From the NCBI GenBank assembly GCA_902582385.1, contig CACHRX010000003.1, positions 1 to 64,000 of the forward strand: a DNA stretch of 64,000 bases. Reading direction: 5' to 3'. A program made the position numbers and the translations under genes. The notes beneath the pieces were generated by a model that was not told where the DNA came from, made no database searches, and saw only the letters and a program-made list of their open reading frames with translations. This document shows, in pieces, positions 42,175 through 50,861 of the stretch (the stretch's first letter is position 1; each line of letters begins with the position of its first letter). Source of the stretch: an uncultured Pelagibacteraceae bacterium (GTDB lineage Bacteria > Pseudomonadota > Alphaproteobacteria > Pelagibacterales > Pelagibacteraceae).

Positions 42175-42396
42175 ATGAATAATAAAATTTTTGAATGGGC
42201 AGGAGTTATTACGGCAATATTATATTCATTATTTGTAGCTATGAATATTGGTATAGAGTTCTTTGGTTTTTGTTTATTACTTATATCTGCAATCTTAATT
42301 GGAATTTGGGCTTATAGGGGTGGTCACAGAGGAATATTATTTTTACAATTCTTTTATGCGACGGCTGGAATTATCGGAATGTTTAGGTGGTTTTAA
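42175..42396 (+). CDS. Small membrane protein
   Basis: 73 aa, three hydrophobic segments; tight spacing in the same transcript direction. Confidence 0.65.
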   Translation: MNNKIFEWAGVITAILYSLFVAMNIGIEFFGFCLLLISAILIGIWAYRGGHRGILFLQFFYATAGIIGMFRWF

Positions 42397-43535
42397 TTAA
42401 AAGTTGTAATTATTTTTGGAATATAATTTTTAAAATTAAAAAAACCTTTATTACAATATTGCCAAGAAAATTGGTCTAATTTTCTATAAAGAAATTCTAT
42501 TTTTAAATTATTTGTATTTATAAAGTCTAGGTTTTCACCAACTGTAGGATATAAACCATAAGAAGTTTCATTAATATTTTGTATATCACTCAAATTTATA
42601 ATTTCAGTATTGATTGATTTTTCTTCTAATCTCTTTTTTTGATCTTCAATTAATTGTGACTTGAATTTTATTAATTTTTCACTGAGCTTTATGGTTCGAT
42701 TTTCATTTTTGTTAGAGATTAAAAAAACCTTTTTAAATTTTTGATCTTTAAAATCACCTATTTCAAAAGACAAATTATTCTCAAAAATAAGAAGATTTTT
42801 TTCTTCAAGATTTTGTGGATTGTTAAACTCCAATTTAGATGCAGCATAAGTTTTATTGCTTGTTTTTGGGGGAGCATTTTCATTAAGTTTAATATTATTA
42901 AATCTGTTGTTAGTAAATTTTTTAATGTTCCATTCACTAGCTAGATAATTTTTTCCTTGTGTTTGAATCCCAGCAACCCATCTCCATCCTAAAGTATTGG
43001 ATGCAGCATCTCCATCATAAAGATGTTTCATAAAAAACTCTGCACCTAATTGCCAAGGTAAATCCAAAGTAAAAATCCAGATGCTTGCAAACCACATTCT
43101 AACGTGATTGTGTAAATAATTAGTTTCTTTTAATTCTTTTACCCATTCATTAAAACATTTGATGTTTGTATTACCTTCAATAGCATTTTTATAATTGGGG
43201 TTGTCTTTTAATTCTTCACGAATTTTTTTTAATTCATTTAAATAATCAGTCCAAACATTAGGTCTTAACTCTAACCAACCCTTCCAATATGTTCGCCATA
43301 AAACTTCTTGAATGAATTTTTCATTTTTAGAGAATGAAAATTTGCTTAGTGATTTTTTGATTACTTCTAATTCCGAAATAACCCCATGAGTAATATAAGG
43401 TGAAAGGCATGAAATATTTGATCTATTGTCTGGACCATAATCAAAATTTCTTAACCTAGAATATTCAAATAAATTTTGGTCTACAAATCTATTAAGATTT
43501 TCAATAGCCGAAGCTCTTGACGTCCCAAAATTCAT
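42393..43535 (-). CDS. Photolyase/cryptochrome FAD-binding-domain protein with C-terminal alpha/beta-like region
   Basis: SCLSPYITHGVISELEVIKK, FIQEVLWRTYWKGWLELRP, HNHVRMWFASIWIFTLDLPWQLGAEFFMKHLYDGDAASNTLGWRWVAGIQTQGKNYLASEWNIKKFT. Confidence 0.9.
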   Translation of the reverse strand: MNFGTSRASAIENLNRFVDQNLFEYSRLRNFDYGPDNRSNISCLSPYITHGVISELEVIKKSLSKFSFSKNEKFIQEVLWRTYWKGWLELRPNVWTDYLNELKKIREELKDNPNYKNAIEGNTNIKCFNEWVKELKETNYLHNHVRMWFASIWIFTLDLPWQLGAEFFMKHLYDGDAASNTLGWRWVAGIQTQGKNYLASEWNIKKFTNNRFNNIKLNENAPPKTSNKTYAASKLEFNNPQNLEEKNLLIFENNLSFEIGDFKDQKFKKVFLISNKNENRTIKLSEKLIKFKSQLIEDQKKRLEEKSINTEIINLSDIQNINETSYGLYPTVGENLDFINTNNLKIEFLYRKLDQFSWQYCNKGFFNFKNYIPKIITTFN

Positions 43536-43540
43536 TAAGA

Positions 43541-43921
43541 TTATTTATTTTTTTTTCTTTTAAGACCTAATTTATCACTATGTCTTAATCTTAAGATAAC
43601 AATCGCGCCAGCGATGAGAACTATAGCTACTGCCTCATAAACTAATGCTGTTGGATCCATTTCTTTTCCTTGAAGAATAATAAATCGTGCAAGTGCAGTG
43701 ATCGCTATTAAAAGTGGTAAGGTTATGCTAATCGATTGTTGATCCCAAAAGACTCTAACCATTGCTAACACTTCTAAGTAAAGAAACATTAAAAGCAAAT
43801 CAGCTAAAGTTACTGACTTAACAAGGAACATTTTATTAATTTCTATTCCAACAGCAATGACAGTACTAATTAAAATAATTACCATTAATACTAACTGTAA
43901 GTTTTTAGCAATCTTCTCCAT
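43541..43921 (-). CDS. PsiE family membrane protein
   Basis: 126 aa, LLMFLYLEVLAMVRVFWDQQSISITLPLLIAITALARFIIL. Confidence 0.82.
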   Translation of the reverse strand: MEKIAKNLQLVLMVIILISTVIAVGIEINKMFLVKSVTLADLLLMFLYLEVLAMVRVFWDQQSISITLPLLIAITALARFIILQGKEMDPTALVYEAVAIVLIAGAIVILRLRHSDKLGLKRKKNK

Positions 43922-44379
43922 TACTTATCTTTACTAAATGGTAGCCATTTTTCAAACACTGATTTTGAGGAGCCATCGTAAGGAATTGAATAAGAGTAGG
44001 GGTTAGGACTTGTTAACACTTCAATCCCTTTTGAAAAAACAAAGATAAACACTATCACAAAAACAATGACCATTATCTTAAATGGATCAAAATTTTTTGT
44101 TTTAAAAACGCTAGCAGAACTCTGTTCAGCTCTGTGAAAATGTTTAAAAGTTGTATACACAGCAAATATCAATCCAATATGAGCTATAAAAAGACCTGCC
44201 CAACCAAATGCAAAAGTAGTGTAGGAAAATACATATAAACTAAAAACAGTAGTCCAAATAAAACTTAAGACTAACAGAATTTGCAATCTGACAGTTTTTG
44301 GAAGAGCTCTTAAATCATTTTTACTATCATCAAATAAAATGTTTGCTGCTTCTTTCATCCAATTTTTAAATGATTCCAT
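43921..44379 (-). CDS. Conserved membrane protein, unknown
   Basis: 152 aa, several TM segments; 1-nt overlap with psiE-like gene. Confidence 0.7.
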   Translation of the reverse strand: MESFKNWMKEAANILFDDSKNDLRALPKTVRLQILLVLSFIWTTVFSLYVFSYTTFAFGWAGLFIAHIGLIFAVYTTFKHFHRAEQSSASVFKTKNFDPFKIMVIVFVIVFIFVFSKGIEVLTSPNPYSYSIPYDGSSKSVFEKWLPFSKDK

Positions 44380-44436
44380 GATTACAAGATATAGTTTCTA
44401 AAAAATTAAACAAATGATAAATTGACCTAAACCTTA

Positions 44437-45624
44437 TTAAGAACGTAGTTTTTTCTTATGAAAATTAATAAATTTTTCAACATTAGATTTATTGAATGTT
44501 TTATTTTCTTCAAATGAAACTTTTTTTAATGAGTATGCAGAACTTTTAGTTTGTCTAGAAATTATAGTAATATTTCCCTTATAAAGTTTAAGTTTAACAG
44601 TTCCATTAACTTTATTTTTTTTTAAATCGACAATTTTTTGGAGTTTAAATCTTTCTTTTGAATACCAATAACCGTTATAGATAAGCTCAGCATATCTTGA
44701 CATTATATTTTCTTTTTTATGCATTGTTTCTTTATCTAAAGTAACAGACTCTATTGATCTATGAGCATGAATTAACAAAGTTCCTCCAGGAGTTTCATAA
44801 ACTCCTCTTGACTTAATTCCTAAAAATCTATTTTCAACAAGATCAACTCTACCTATTCCATTTTTCCCAGCTAATTGATTAAGTTTTTCAAGCAACTTTG
44901 CTGGAGTAAATTTTTTTCCATTAACCTCTATTGGATCACCGTTTCTAAAACTAATTGAAATAAATGTCGGTTTATTTGGTGCTTTTTCTGGTGAAACGGT
45001 TCTTTGAAAAATCAATTCTGGTGCAGAGTTTTTTGGGTTTTCTAAAACCTTACCCTCAGTTGAAGTATGAAATAAATTATCATCTACTGAAAAAGGTGGA
45101 GCACCTTTTTTATCTTTTGGAACAGAAATTTTATTTTTTTTGGCATAATTTATTAAGTCTGTTCTTGATTTTAATTTCCATATTCTCCACGGAGCAATTA
45201 TTTTTATTTTTGGACCAAAGTAATGATAGCCAAGTTCAAATCTAACTTGATCATTCCCCTTTCCAGTTGATCCGTGAGATACAGCATATGCTTTATATTT
45301 TTTTGCAACTTTTATTTGATCTTTTGCAATAAGTGGTCTCGCTATTGAAGTTCCCAACAAATAAACCCCCTCATATACCGCATGACCTCTCAACATTGGG
45401 AAAACATAATCTTTTATAAATGTATTCTTAAGATCTTTTATAACTATATTTTTAACTCCAAGTTTTTTAGCATTTGAAATAATTTTTTTCTTATCAATTT
45501 CCTGACCAATATCTGCAGTATAACATATTACCTCTGCCTTATAATTTTCTTGAAGCCATTTAAGGATTATGGATGTGTCTAAGCCACCAGAATAAGCTAA
45601 TACAATTCTTTTTTTTGATTTCAT
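44437..45624 (-). CDS. argG: Argininosuccinate synthase
   Basis: RIVLAYSGGLDTSIILKWLQENY, SHGSTGKGNDQVRFELGYH, GRVDLVENRFLGIKSRGVYETPGGTLL. Confidence 0.98.
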   Translation of the reverse strand: MKSKKRIVLAYSGGLDTSIILKWLQENYKAEVICYTADIGQEIDKKKIISNAKKLGVKNIVIKDLKNTFIKDYVFPMLRGHAVYEGVYLLGTSIARPLIAKDQIKVAKKYKAYAVSHGSTGKGNDQVRFELGYHYFGPKIKIIAPWRIWKLKSRTDLINYAKKNKISVPKDKKGAPPFSVDDNLFHTSTEGKVLENPKNSAPELIFQRTVSPEKAPNKPTFISISFRNGDPIEVNGKKFTPAKLLEKLNQLAGKNGIGRVDLVENRFLGIKSRGVYETPGGTLLIHAHRSIESVTLDKETMHKKENIMSRYAELIYNGYWYSKERFKLQKIVDLKKNKVNGTVKLKLYKGNITIISRQTKSSAYSLKKVSFEENKTFNKSNVEKFINFHKKKLRS

Positions 45625-45627
45625 TTA

Positions 45628-46140
45628 TTAACTGCAGGCTTTTTTTGCAGTATTATAAGCTTTTGTAAATCCTAACAACGAGTAGTGATCTATTGTTTGA
45701 GATCCTTTTTCATTATATCCCGCCACCATTATTCTTGATCCTTTTTTCATTACTTTGACCATAATATTTTCTTTTTTATTACTAGTCATCCAAGCAAAAC
45801 CTTGCTGTTTTATATCAAATTTAAATTTATTATTTCCTGAAGTTGCCAAGACTGAATTATTCTTATTAAATTCATATCCTGCAGTTGCACTTATTTCATT
45901 AGAAATTTTTTCTCCAGGTCTAAAAGTTACAAATAATCTAGCATCTCTTTTATTTTTTTTAGGTGCTTGTAAAACTGGGATTGATTGAGCAAAACATACT
46001 TTGCCAGATGTTTCAGTCATTACCATTACCTCCCAATCCTTGTATTTTCCAACTTTTTTTAAATCTTCTGCAAAAGTTTTTGAGATACTTAAAATTAAAG
46101 TTATAAAAGAAAATAATAAAATTTTTTTAATTATGGGCAT
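45628..46140 (-). CDS. Invasion-associated locus B (IalB) family protein
   Basis: Signal peptide; KDWEVMVMTETSGKVCFAQSIPV, VKVMKKGSRIMVAGYNEKGSQTIDHYSLLGFTKAYNTAKKAC. Confidence 0.85.
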   Translation of the reverse strand: MPIIKKILLFSFITLILSISKTFAEDLKKVGKYKDWEVMVMTETSGKVCFAQSIPVLQAPKKNKRDARLFVTFRPGEKISNEISATAGYEFNKNNSVLATSGNNKFKFDIKQQGFAWMTSNKKENIMVKVMKKGSRIMVAGYNEKGSQTIDHYSLLGFTKAYNTAKKACS

Positions 46141-47171
46141 GGGTTTGGATATATTTTTTGAACTTTGTTAATCTCATTAATAATTTCGTTTGTTAGACTT
46201 ACATTTACACTTTCTATATTTGTTTTCAACTGTTCCATTGTTGTTGCACCTATGATCACACTTGTTACAAAAGGCTGGATTTCACAAAATTTCAATGACA
46301 TTTGAGTAAAATCAATATCAAATTTTTTTGATATTTCATAATATTCTTCTATAGCGTTTTGACCATTTTCATTTTTATATCTTGTAAAATCTTTAAATAA
46401 TTTCATCCTTGATTTATCAGGAAGATTATTATTTCTATATTTTCCTGTTAGGTATCCGAATGCTAGCGGCGAGTATGCTAATAATCCACTTTTTTCTCGT
46501 ACTGATATTTCAGCTAATCCAACCTCATAAGATCTATTGAGTAAATTATAAGGATTTTGAACCGACATCATTTTTGGAAGTTTTTTTAATTTTGATAGTT
46601 CCAGAAATTTTGACAAACCCCAAGCGGTTTCATTAGATAATCCTATATATCTAATTTTACCTTCACTAATAAATTTATCTAAACTTTCTAGAATTTCCTC
46701 AAAAGGTGTCCAATCATTATCTTTTTCATCATGCTCATAGCCGTGCATGCCAAAAAAATTTGTATTTCTCTCTGGCCAATGCAGTTGGTATAAATCTATG
46801 TGATCAGTCTTTAATCTTTTTAAACTTTCCTCTAAAGCCTGGGTAATTTTTTTTTTTCCAAAATTGTATCCCCCTCCTCTAATGTATTTGTTAGAAGTGT
46901 TTCCACAAACTTTAGTTGCAAGTATAATTTTATCTCTCTTTTTTGTTTTCTGAAACCAATTTCCAATTATTCTCTCTGTTTCTCCATATGTTTCCTCTCT
47001 CATCGGAATAGAGTAAATTTCAGCTGTATCCCAAAAATTTACCCCTTGGTCTAAAGCGTAATCCATTTGTTCAAAACCCTCGTCTTGAGTGTTTTGTTCT
47101 CCCCAAGTCATTGTACCGAGACAAATTGTACTCACATCAAGATCTGTATTTCCTAATTTCTTGTAATTCAT
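46131..47171 (-). CDS. Aldo/keto reductase (Tas-like)
   Basis: LGNTDLDVSTICLGTMTWGEQNTQDEGFEQMDYALDQGVNFWDTAEIYSIP, DHIDLYQLHWPERNTNFFG. Confidence 0.96.
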   Translation of the reverse strand: MNYKKLGNTDLDVSTICLGTMTWGEQNTQDEGFEQMDYALDQGVNFWDTAEIYSIPMREETYGETERIIGNWFQKTKKRDKIILATKVCGNTSNKYIRGGGYNFGKKKITQALEESLKRLKTDHIDLYQLHWPERNTNFFGMHGYEHDEKDNDWTPFEEILESLDKFISEGKIRYIGLSNETAWGLSKFLELSKLKKLPKMMSVQNPYNLLNRSYEVGLAEISVREKSGLLAYSPLAFGYLTGKYRNNNLPDKSRMKLFKDFTRYKNENGQNAIEEYYEISKKFDIDFTQMSLKFCEIQPFVTSVIIGATTMEQLKTNIESVNVSLTNEIINEINKVQKIYPNPCP

Positions 47172-47252
47172 TAAGGGTTTTTTGAATTTATATTTTATTA
47201 AACTTTTAAGGCATCTTGAATAATTAGTAAAAGACTATATATTTAAGTCATC

Positions 47253-48014
47253 ATGGAATTTGATAAAAAAGGAATACTATCGAGAGCGCGTGAAGCTCAA
47301 CAATCATCAATCGTTATGGACGAGGGCTTACGAGCCTACATGCTTAAAGTTTATAATTATATGGCTACAGGAGTGCTGCTTACAGGTATTATAGCTCTTT
47401 TATCTTTCAAAATGTCTGTAGTGACAGATTCCTCTGGCGCTATCACTGGATTTACAAGTATAGGTAACGCTTTATTTTTTTCAGGCTTAAAGTGGTTGGT
47501 TATGTTAGCTCCACTTGGAATAGTTTTTTATATGAGTTTTGGAATAAATAAAATGAGTGCCTCAAGAGCACAAACAGTTTTTTGGGTATTTGCTGCACTG
47601 ATGGGTTTGTCATTATCTTGGATACTACTAGTCTATACTGGTGCGAGTGTAGCAAGAGTATTTTTTATAACATCGGCCACATTTGGAGCAATGAGTTTAT
47701 ATGGTTATACGACTAAAAGAGATTTAACAAAATTAGGATCATTTTTAATGATGGGATTAATAGGAATTATAATTGCATCTTTAGTGAATATTTTTATGAA
47801 ATCTTCAATGATGTATTTTGTTATTTCGATTTTAGGTGTTTTAATTTTTGTTGGTCTTACAGCTTATGATACTCAAAAAATTAAGAATATGTATGTTGCT
47901 AGCGACACAGGAGAGCTCGTTGGTAAAAAAGCCATAATGGGAGCCTTAACTCTTTACTTAGATTTTATCAATCTATTTATAATGCTTCTAAGACTTTTTG
48001 GTCAGAGAAGATAA
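47253..48014 (+). CDS. Bax inhibitor-1/YccA family membrane protein
   Basis: LRAYMLKVYNYMATGVLLTGIIAL, 7 TM, LTAYDTQKIKNMY, ALTLYLDFINLFIMLLRLFGQRR. Confidence 0.95.
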   Translation: MEFDKKGILSRAREAQQSSIVMDEGLRAYMLKVYNYMATGVLLTGIIALLSFKMSVVTDSSGAITGFTSIGNALFFSGLKWLVMLAPLGIVFYMSFGINKMSASRAQTVFWVFAALMGLSLSWILLVYTGASVARVFFITSATFGAMSLYGYTTKRDLTKLGSFLMMGLIGIIIASLVNIFMKSSMMYFVISILGVLIFVGLTAYDTQKIKNMYVASDTGELVGKKAIMGALTLYLDFINLFIMLLRLFGQRR

Positions 48015-48023
48015 TTTCATTTT

Positions 48024-48365
48024 TTAAAGTTTTTTCCAATTAGTATTTTTTAAAAGTACATTTAGATCAAATGAGTTCTTTAATATTTTTCCGTTAGTAT
48101 CTGTTATCAAATATTTAAGATTTTTGTTTTTTGGGTTAAAATTTTTACATATTTTATACAGCGCGTTTTCTGTGGCATTCTTAAAAACACTGAAACCGAC
48201 CTGTTTACCTGATATATTGAGACCATAGTCTTTCCACGATCCTTCAGAAACCATTTTCGCATACAGGTCTAAAATAATTTTCAATTCTTCTTTTTCAAAA
48301 AAATGTTTATCTTCTAATTTTTTATTATTGGAATTATTTATTATCAATTTTAAATTATTATTCAT
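48024..48365 (-). CDS. DUF2794 family protein
   Basis: FFEKEELKIILDLYAKMVSEGSWKDYGLNISGKQVGFSVFKNATENALYKICK. Confidence 0.85.
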   Translation of the reverse strand: MNNNLKLIINNSNNKKLEDKHFFEKEELKIILDLYAKMVSEGSWKDYGLNISGKQVGFSVFKNATENALYKICKNFNPKNKNLKYLITDTNGKILKNSFDLNVLLKNTNWKKL

Positions 48366-48909
48366 TAGTTTTATATCTGTTGATTATTCCTATTTGGAAA
48401 GCAGTAAATATAAAAGTTATAGGTAATAAACCCCATACTTTAAAATTTACCCAAAATTCTTCTGATTGGGTTCTCCACACCAATTCATTTAATAATGCGA
48501 GTCCAAAGAAAAAATATATCCATCTTTTATTTAGGATTTCCCATCCTTCATTAGTTAAGGAAACAGATTTTCCCATTAGTTTTTTAAGAACAGGTTCTTT
48601 TGTAAAGTATTTTCCAAATATTAGTGCTAGCCCAAATAATATATTTATAATTGTAGGCTTTACATAAATAAAAACAGGGTTGTCAAAATAAATTGTTAGT
48701 CCACCAAAAAAAGTGATTAGAAAACCACTAATCAATGGAACTTTGGGAATTTTTTTTTCTAAAACCCACATTATTACTAATGATATTATTGTCGCAATTA
48801 TAAAAGGAGGAATGGCTATTTTTAAATCTTTTCCACTATCGTAGTAGTAGTAAAAAAAAATTATTAATGGTCCAAAATCAGTAAGAAACTTTAAAAAAGA
48901 TTTGTTCAC
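48358..48909 (-). CDS. Inner membrane-spanning protein YciB / septation protein A
   Basis: FLTDFGPLIIFFYYYYDSGKDLKIAIPPFI, LTFFGGLTIYFDNPVFIYVKPTIINILFG, LNELVWRTQSEEFWVNFKVWGLLPITFIFT. Confidence 0.95.
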   Translation of the reverse strand: MNKSFLKFLTDFGPLIIFFYYYYDSGKDLKIAIPPFIIATIISLVIMWVLEKKIPKVPLISGFLITFFGGLTIYFDNPVFIYVKPTIINILFGLALIFGKYFTKEPVLKKLMGKSVSLTNEGWEILNKRWIYFFFGLALLNELVWRTQSEEFWVNFKVWGLLPITFIFTAFQIGIINRYKTNE

Positions 48910-48995
48910 TAAAAGATATTAACATAAATAATATTTTTACAAAAATTTAAAATTTTTCTTATTGATTTTTAATTTTAAATACCCATACTAAAGAT

Positions 48996-49316
48996 ATGGC
49001 AATTCAAAAAGCTAAATTCTCAATAGGAGATATTGTAAAACACAAGCACTTTGAGTTTAGAGGTGTAATTTATGATGTTGACTTTGAGTTTAATAATTCT
49101 GAAGAATGGTATCAATCAATACCAAAAAACGTAAGACCAAGGAAAGATCAGCCATTTTATCATCTTTTGGCTGAAAATGATGAAATTACTTATGAGGCAT
49201 ACGTATCAGAGCAAAATTTATTAATGGATGATTCTGATGAGCCAATTAAACACCCTCTTATAGAGGAAATTTTCTCAGGAAAAAAGGGATCTAGCTATTT
49301 TAAGCTATCAAACTAA
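48996..49316 (+). CDS. hspQ: Heat shock protein HspQ
   Basis: FSIGDIVKHKHFEFRGVIYDVDFEF...QPFYHLLAEND...YEAYVSEQNL. Confidence 0.93.
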   Translation: MAIQKAKFSIGDIVKHKHFEFRGVIYDVDFEFNNSEEWYQSIPKNVRPRKDQPFYHLLAENDEITYEAYVSEQNLLMDDSDEPIKHPLIEEIFSGKKGSSYFKLSN

Positions 49317-49384
49317 ATAAATCACTTTTTAAACACAATTAGCTCAAATCTTTGTCACAGGAATTTACTAAATTAAGTTATATT

Positions 49385-49446
49385 TCTGGTCAAGAGTGTT
49401 AACTATTTACCCTTCGTTATTATCTCCCTCTACATTCTTGATCAGA
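49385..49446. ncRNA. Candidate structured RNA: 15-bp stem, 32-nt loop, upstream of ccmC
   Basis: TCTGGTCAAGAGTGT (49385-49399) pairs with ACATTCTTGATCAGA (49432-49446), 13 Watson-Crick plus 2 G-U on the plus strand. Confidence 0.35.
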
Positions 49447-49496
49447 TTATAGTTTCATAATAAAAATCTATAAATTAATTAAAATTGTAATTAAAA

Positions 49497-50204
49497 ATGT
49501 TTAAATATTTTGAACCAAGTAGAATTTTTTCGATAACCTCTAAAGCTCCTAGATATGTTATGTTGTTATTCATCATAACCCTTGCAATTGGTTTGACTGA
49601 GGCGCTTATCTTATCACCTGAAGATTATAAGCAAAGTCATTCTGTTAGAATTATGTATGTTCATGTGCCAGCTGCTTGGATTACCCTTGGAATATTTTCG
49701 AGTATGACTTTTTTATCCATAATTGGATATATTTTTAAAATAAGAAATTTTTTTTTAATTTCAAAAAGTTTGGCACCATCTGGTTTAGTCTTCAATATTA
49801 TAGCTTTAGTAACTGGTTCAATTTGGGGAAAACCAACATGGGGAACATGGTGGGCGTGGGATGCTAGAATTACCTCAATGCTTATTTTAGGTTTGTTTTA
49901 TTTTATGTATTTAGTTGCTTGGAGAATTTTTGAAAATAAAGATAGTGCTTTTAAAATAACTACTATTATTACAATATTGGGAATAGTTAATGTTCCTATA
50001 ATTAAATTTTCAGTTGATTGGTGGAATACATTGCATCAACCAGCTTCAATCAACATTTTATCAAAGTCATCCATTCATATCTCAATGCTATTTCCTTTGC
50101 TAATCATGACTGCGGCATTTGCTCTATTTTCTCTATTAATTTTTTTAATGAAATATAATACAGAACTGATAAAGATTAAAAATAAAGGCTTAGATAGATT
50201 ATGA
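49497..50204 (+). CDS. ccmC: Heme exporter protein CcmC
   Basis: SVRIMYVHVPAAWITLGIF, GSIWGKPTWGTWWAWDARITSMLIL, VDWWNTLHQPASI. Confidence 0.97.
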   Translation: MFKYFEPSRIFSITSKAPRYVMLLFIITLAIGLTEALILSPEDYKQSHSVRIMYVHVPAAWITLGIFSSMTFLSIIGYIFKIRNFFLISKSLAPSGLVFNIIALVTGSIWGKPTWGTWWAWDARITSMLILGLFYFMYLVAWRIFENKDSAFKITTIITILGIVNVPIIKFSVDWWNTLHQPASINILSKSSIHISMLFPLLIMTAAFALFSLLIFLMKYNTELIKIKNKGLDRL

Positions 50205-50428
50205 TCAAAGAAATTTTATTTATGAATGGTTTCGGACTTTATGTTTGGTCTGCTTTTGCATTTACTATATTGAGCTTTGCATTACTTTATGTTGTGACAA
50301 AAACACAGTACATTAAAGAAAAGAATAAATTTATTTCTAAGTTTGGAACTTTAAACCCTGAAAGAGCAACTTCTGCAAAATCACAAAGTATTAATAAAGA
50401 AATTTTGTCTAACACATCAAGTATTTAA
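50201..50428 (+). CDS. ccmD: Heme exporter protein CcmD
   Basis: Single TM small protein, GLYVWSAFAFTILSFALLYV, between ccmC and ccmE. Confidence 0.88.
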   Translation: MIKEILFMNGFGLYVWSAFAFTILSFALLYVVTKTQYIKEKNKFISKFGTLNPERATSAKSQSINKEILSNTSSI

Positions 50429-50438
50429 CTTTTAAAAC

Positions 50439-50858
50439 ATGTATGGTCGTAAAGTTAAATTAAGATTTTTTTTTGTATTACTAATCTTAATTACCTTAAT
50501 TTTATCAGTTTATCTTATTTTAAAATCTCTTGAAGAGAACGTTGTTTATTTTCAGTCTCCAACTGAAATAAAAATCTTACCAGAAATAGAAAAAAAAAAA
50601 ATTAGAGTTGGGGGCATGGTAAAAAATAATTCATTATCTATGGGAGCAAAAGAAATAAAATTTATTATCACTGATTTTAAAAACGAAATAAACGTAATTT
50701 ATTCGGGATTAGTTCCAAATTTATTTACAGAAGGAAAAGGCGTTGTTGCAGAAGGTTATTTGAAAGATAAAAACTTTTTTTTGGCCACTAAAATTTTAGC
50801 AAAACATGATGAGAATTATATGCCTCCAGAAGTAAAAGCAGCCTTAGAGGAGAAATAA
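50439..50858 (+). CDS. ccmE: Cytochrome c maturation heme chaperone CcmE
   Basis: [45 protein letters not shown]. Confidence 0.97.
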   Translation: MYGRKVKLRFFFVLLILITLILSVYLILKSLEENVVYFQSPTEIKILPEIEKKKIRVGGMVKNNSLSMGAKEIKFIITDFKNEINVIYSGLVPNLFTEGKGVVAEGYLKDKNFFLATKILAKHDENYMPPEVKAALEEK

Positions 50859-50861
50859 ATC

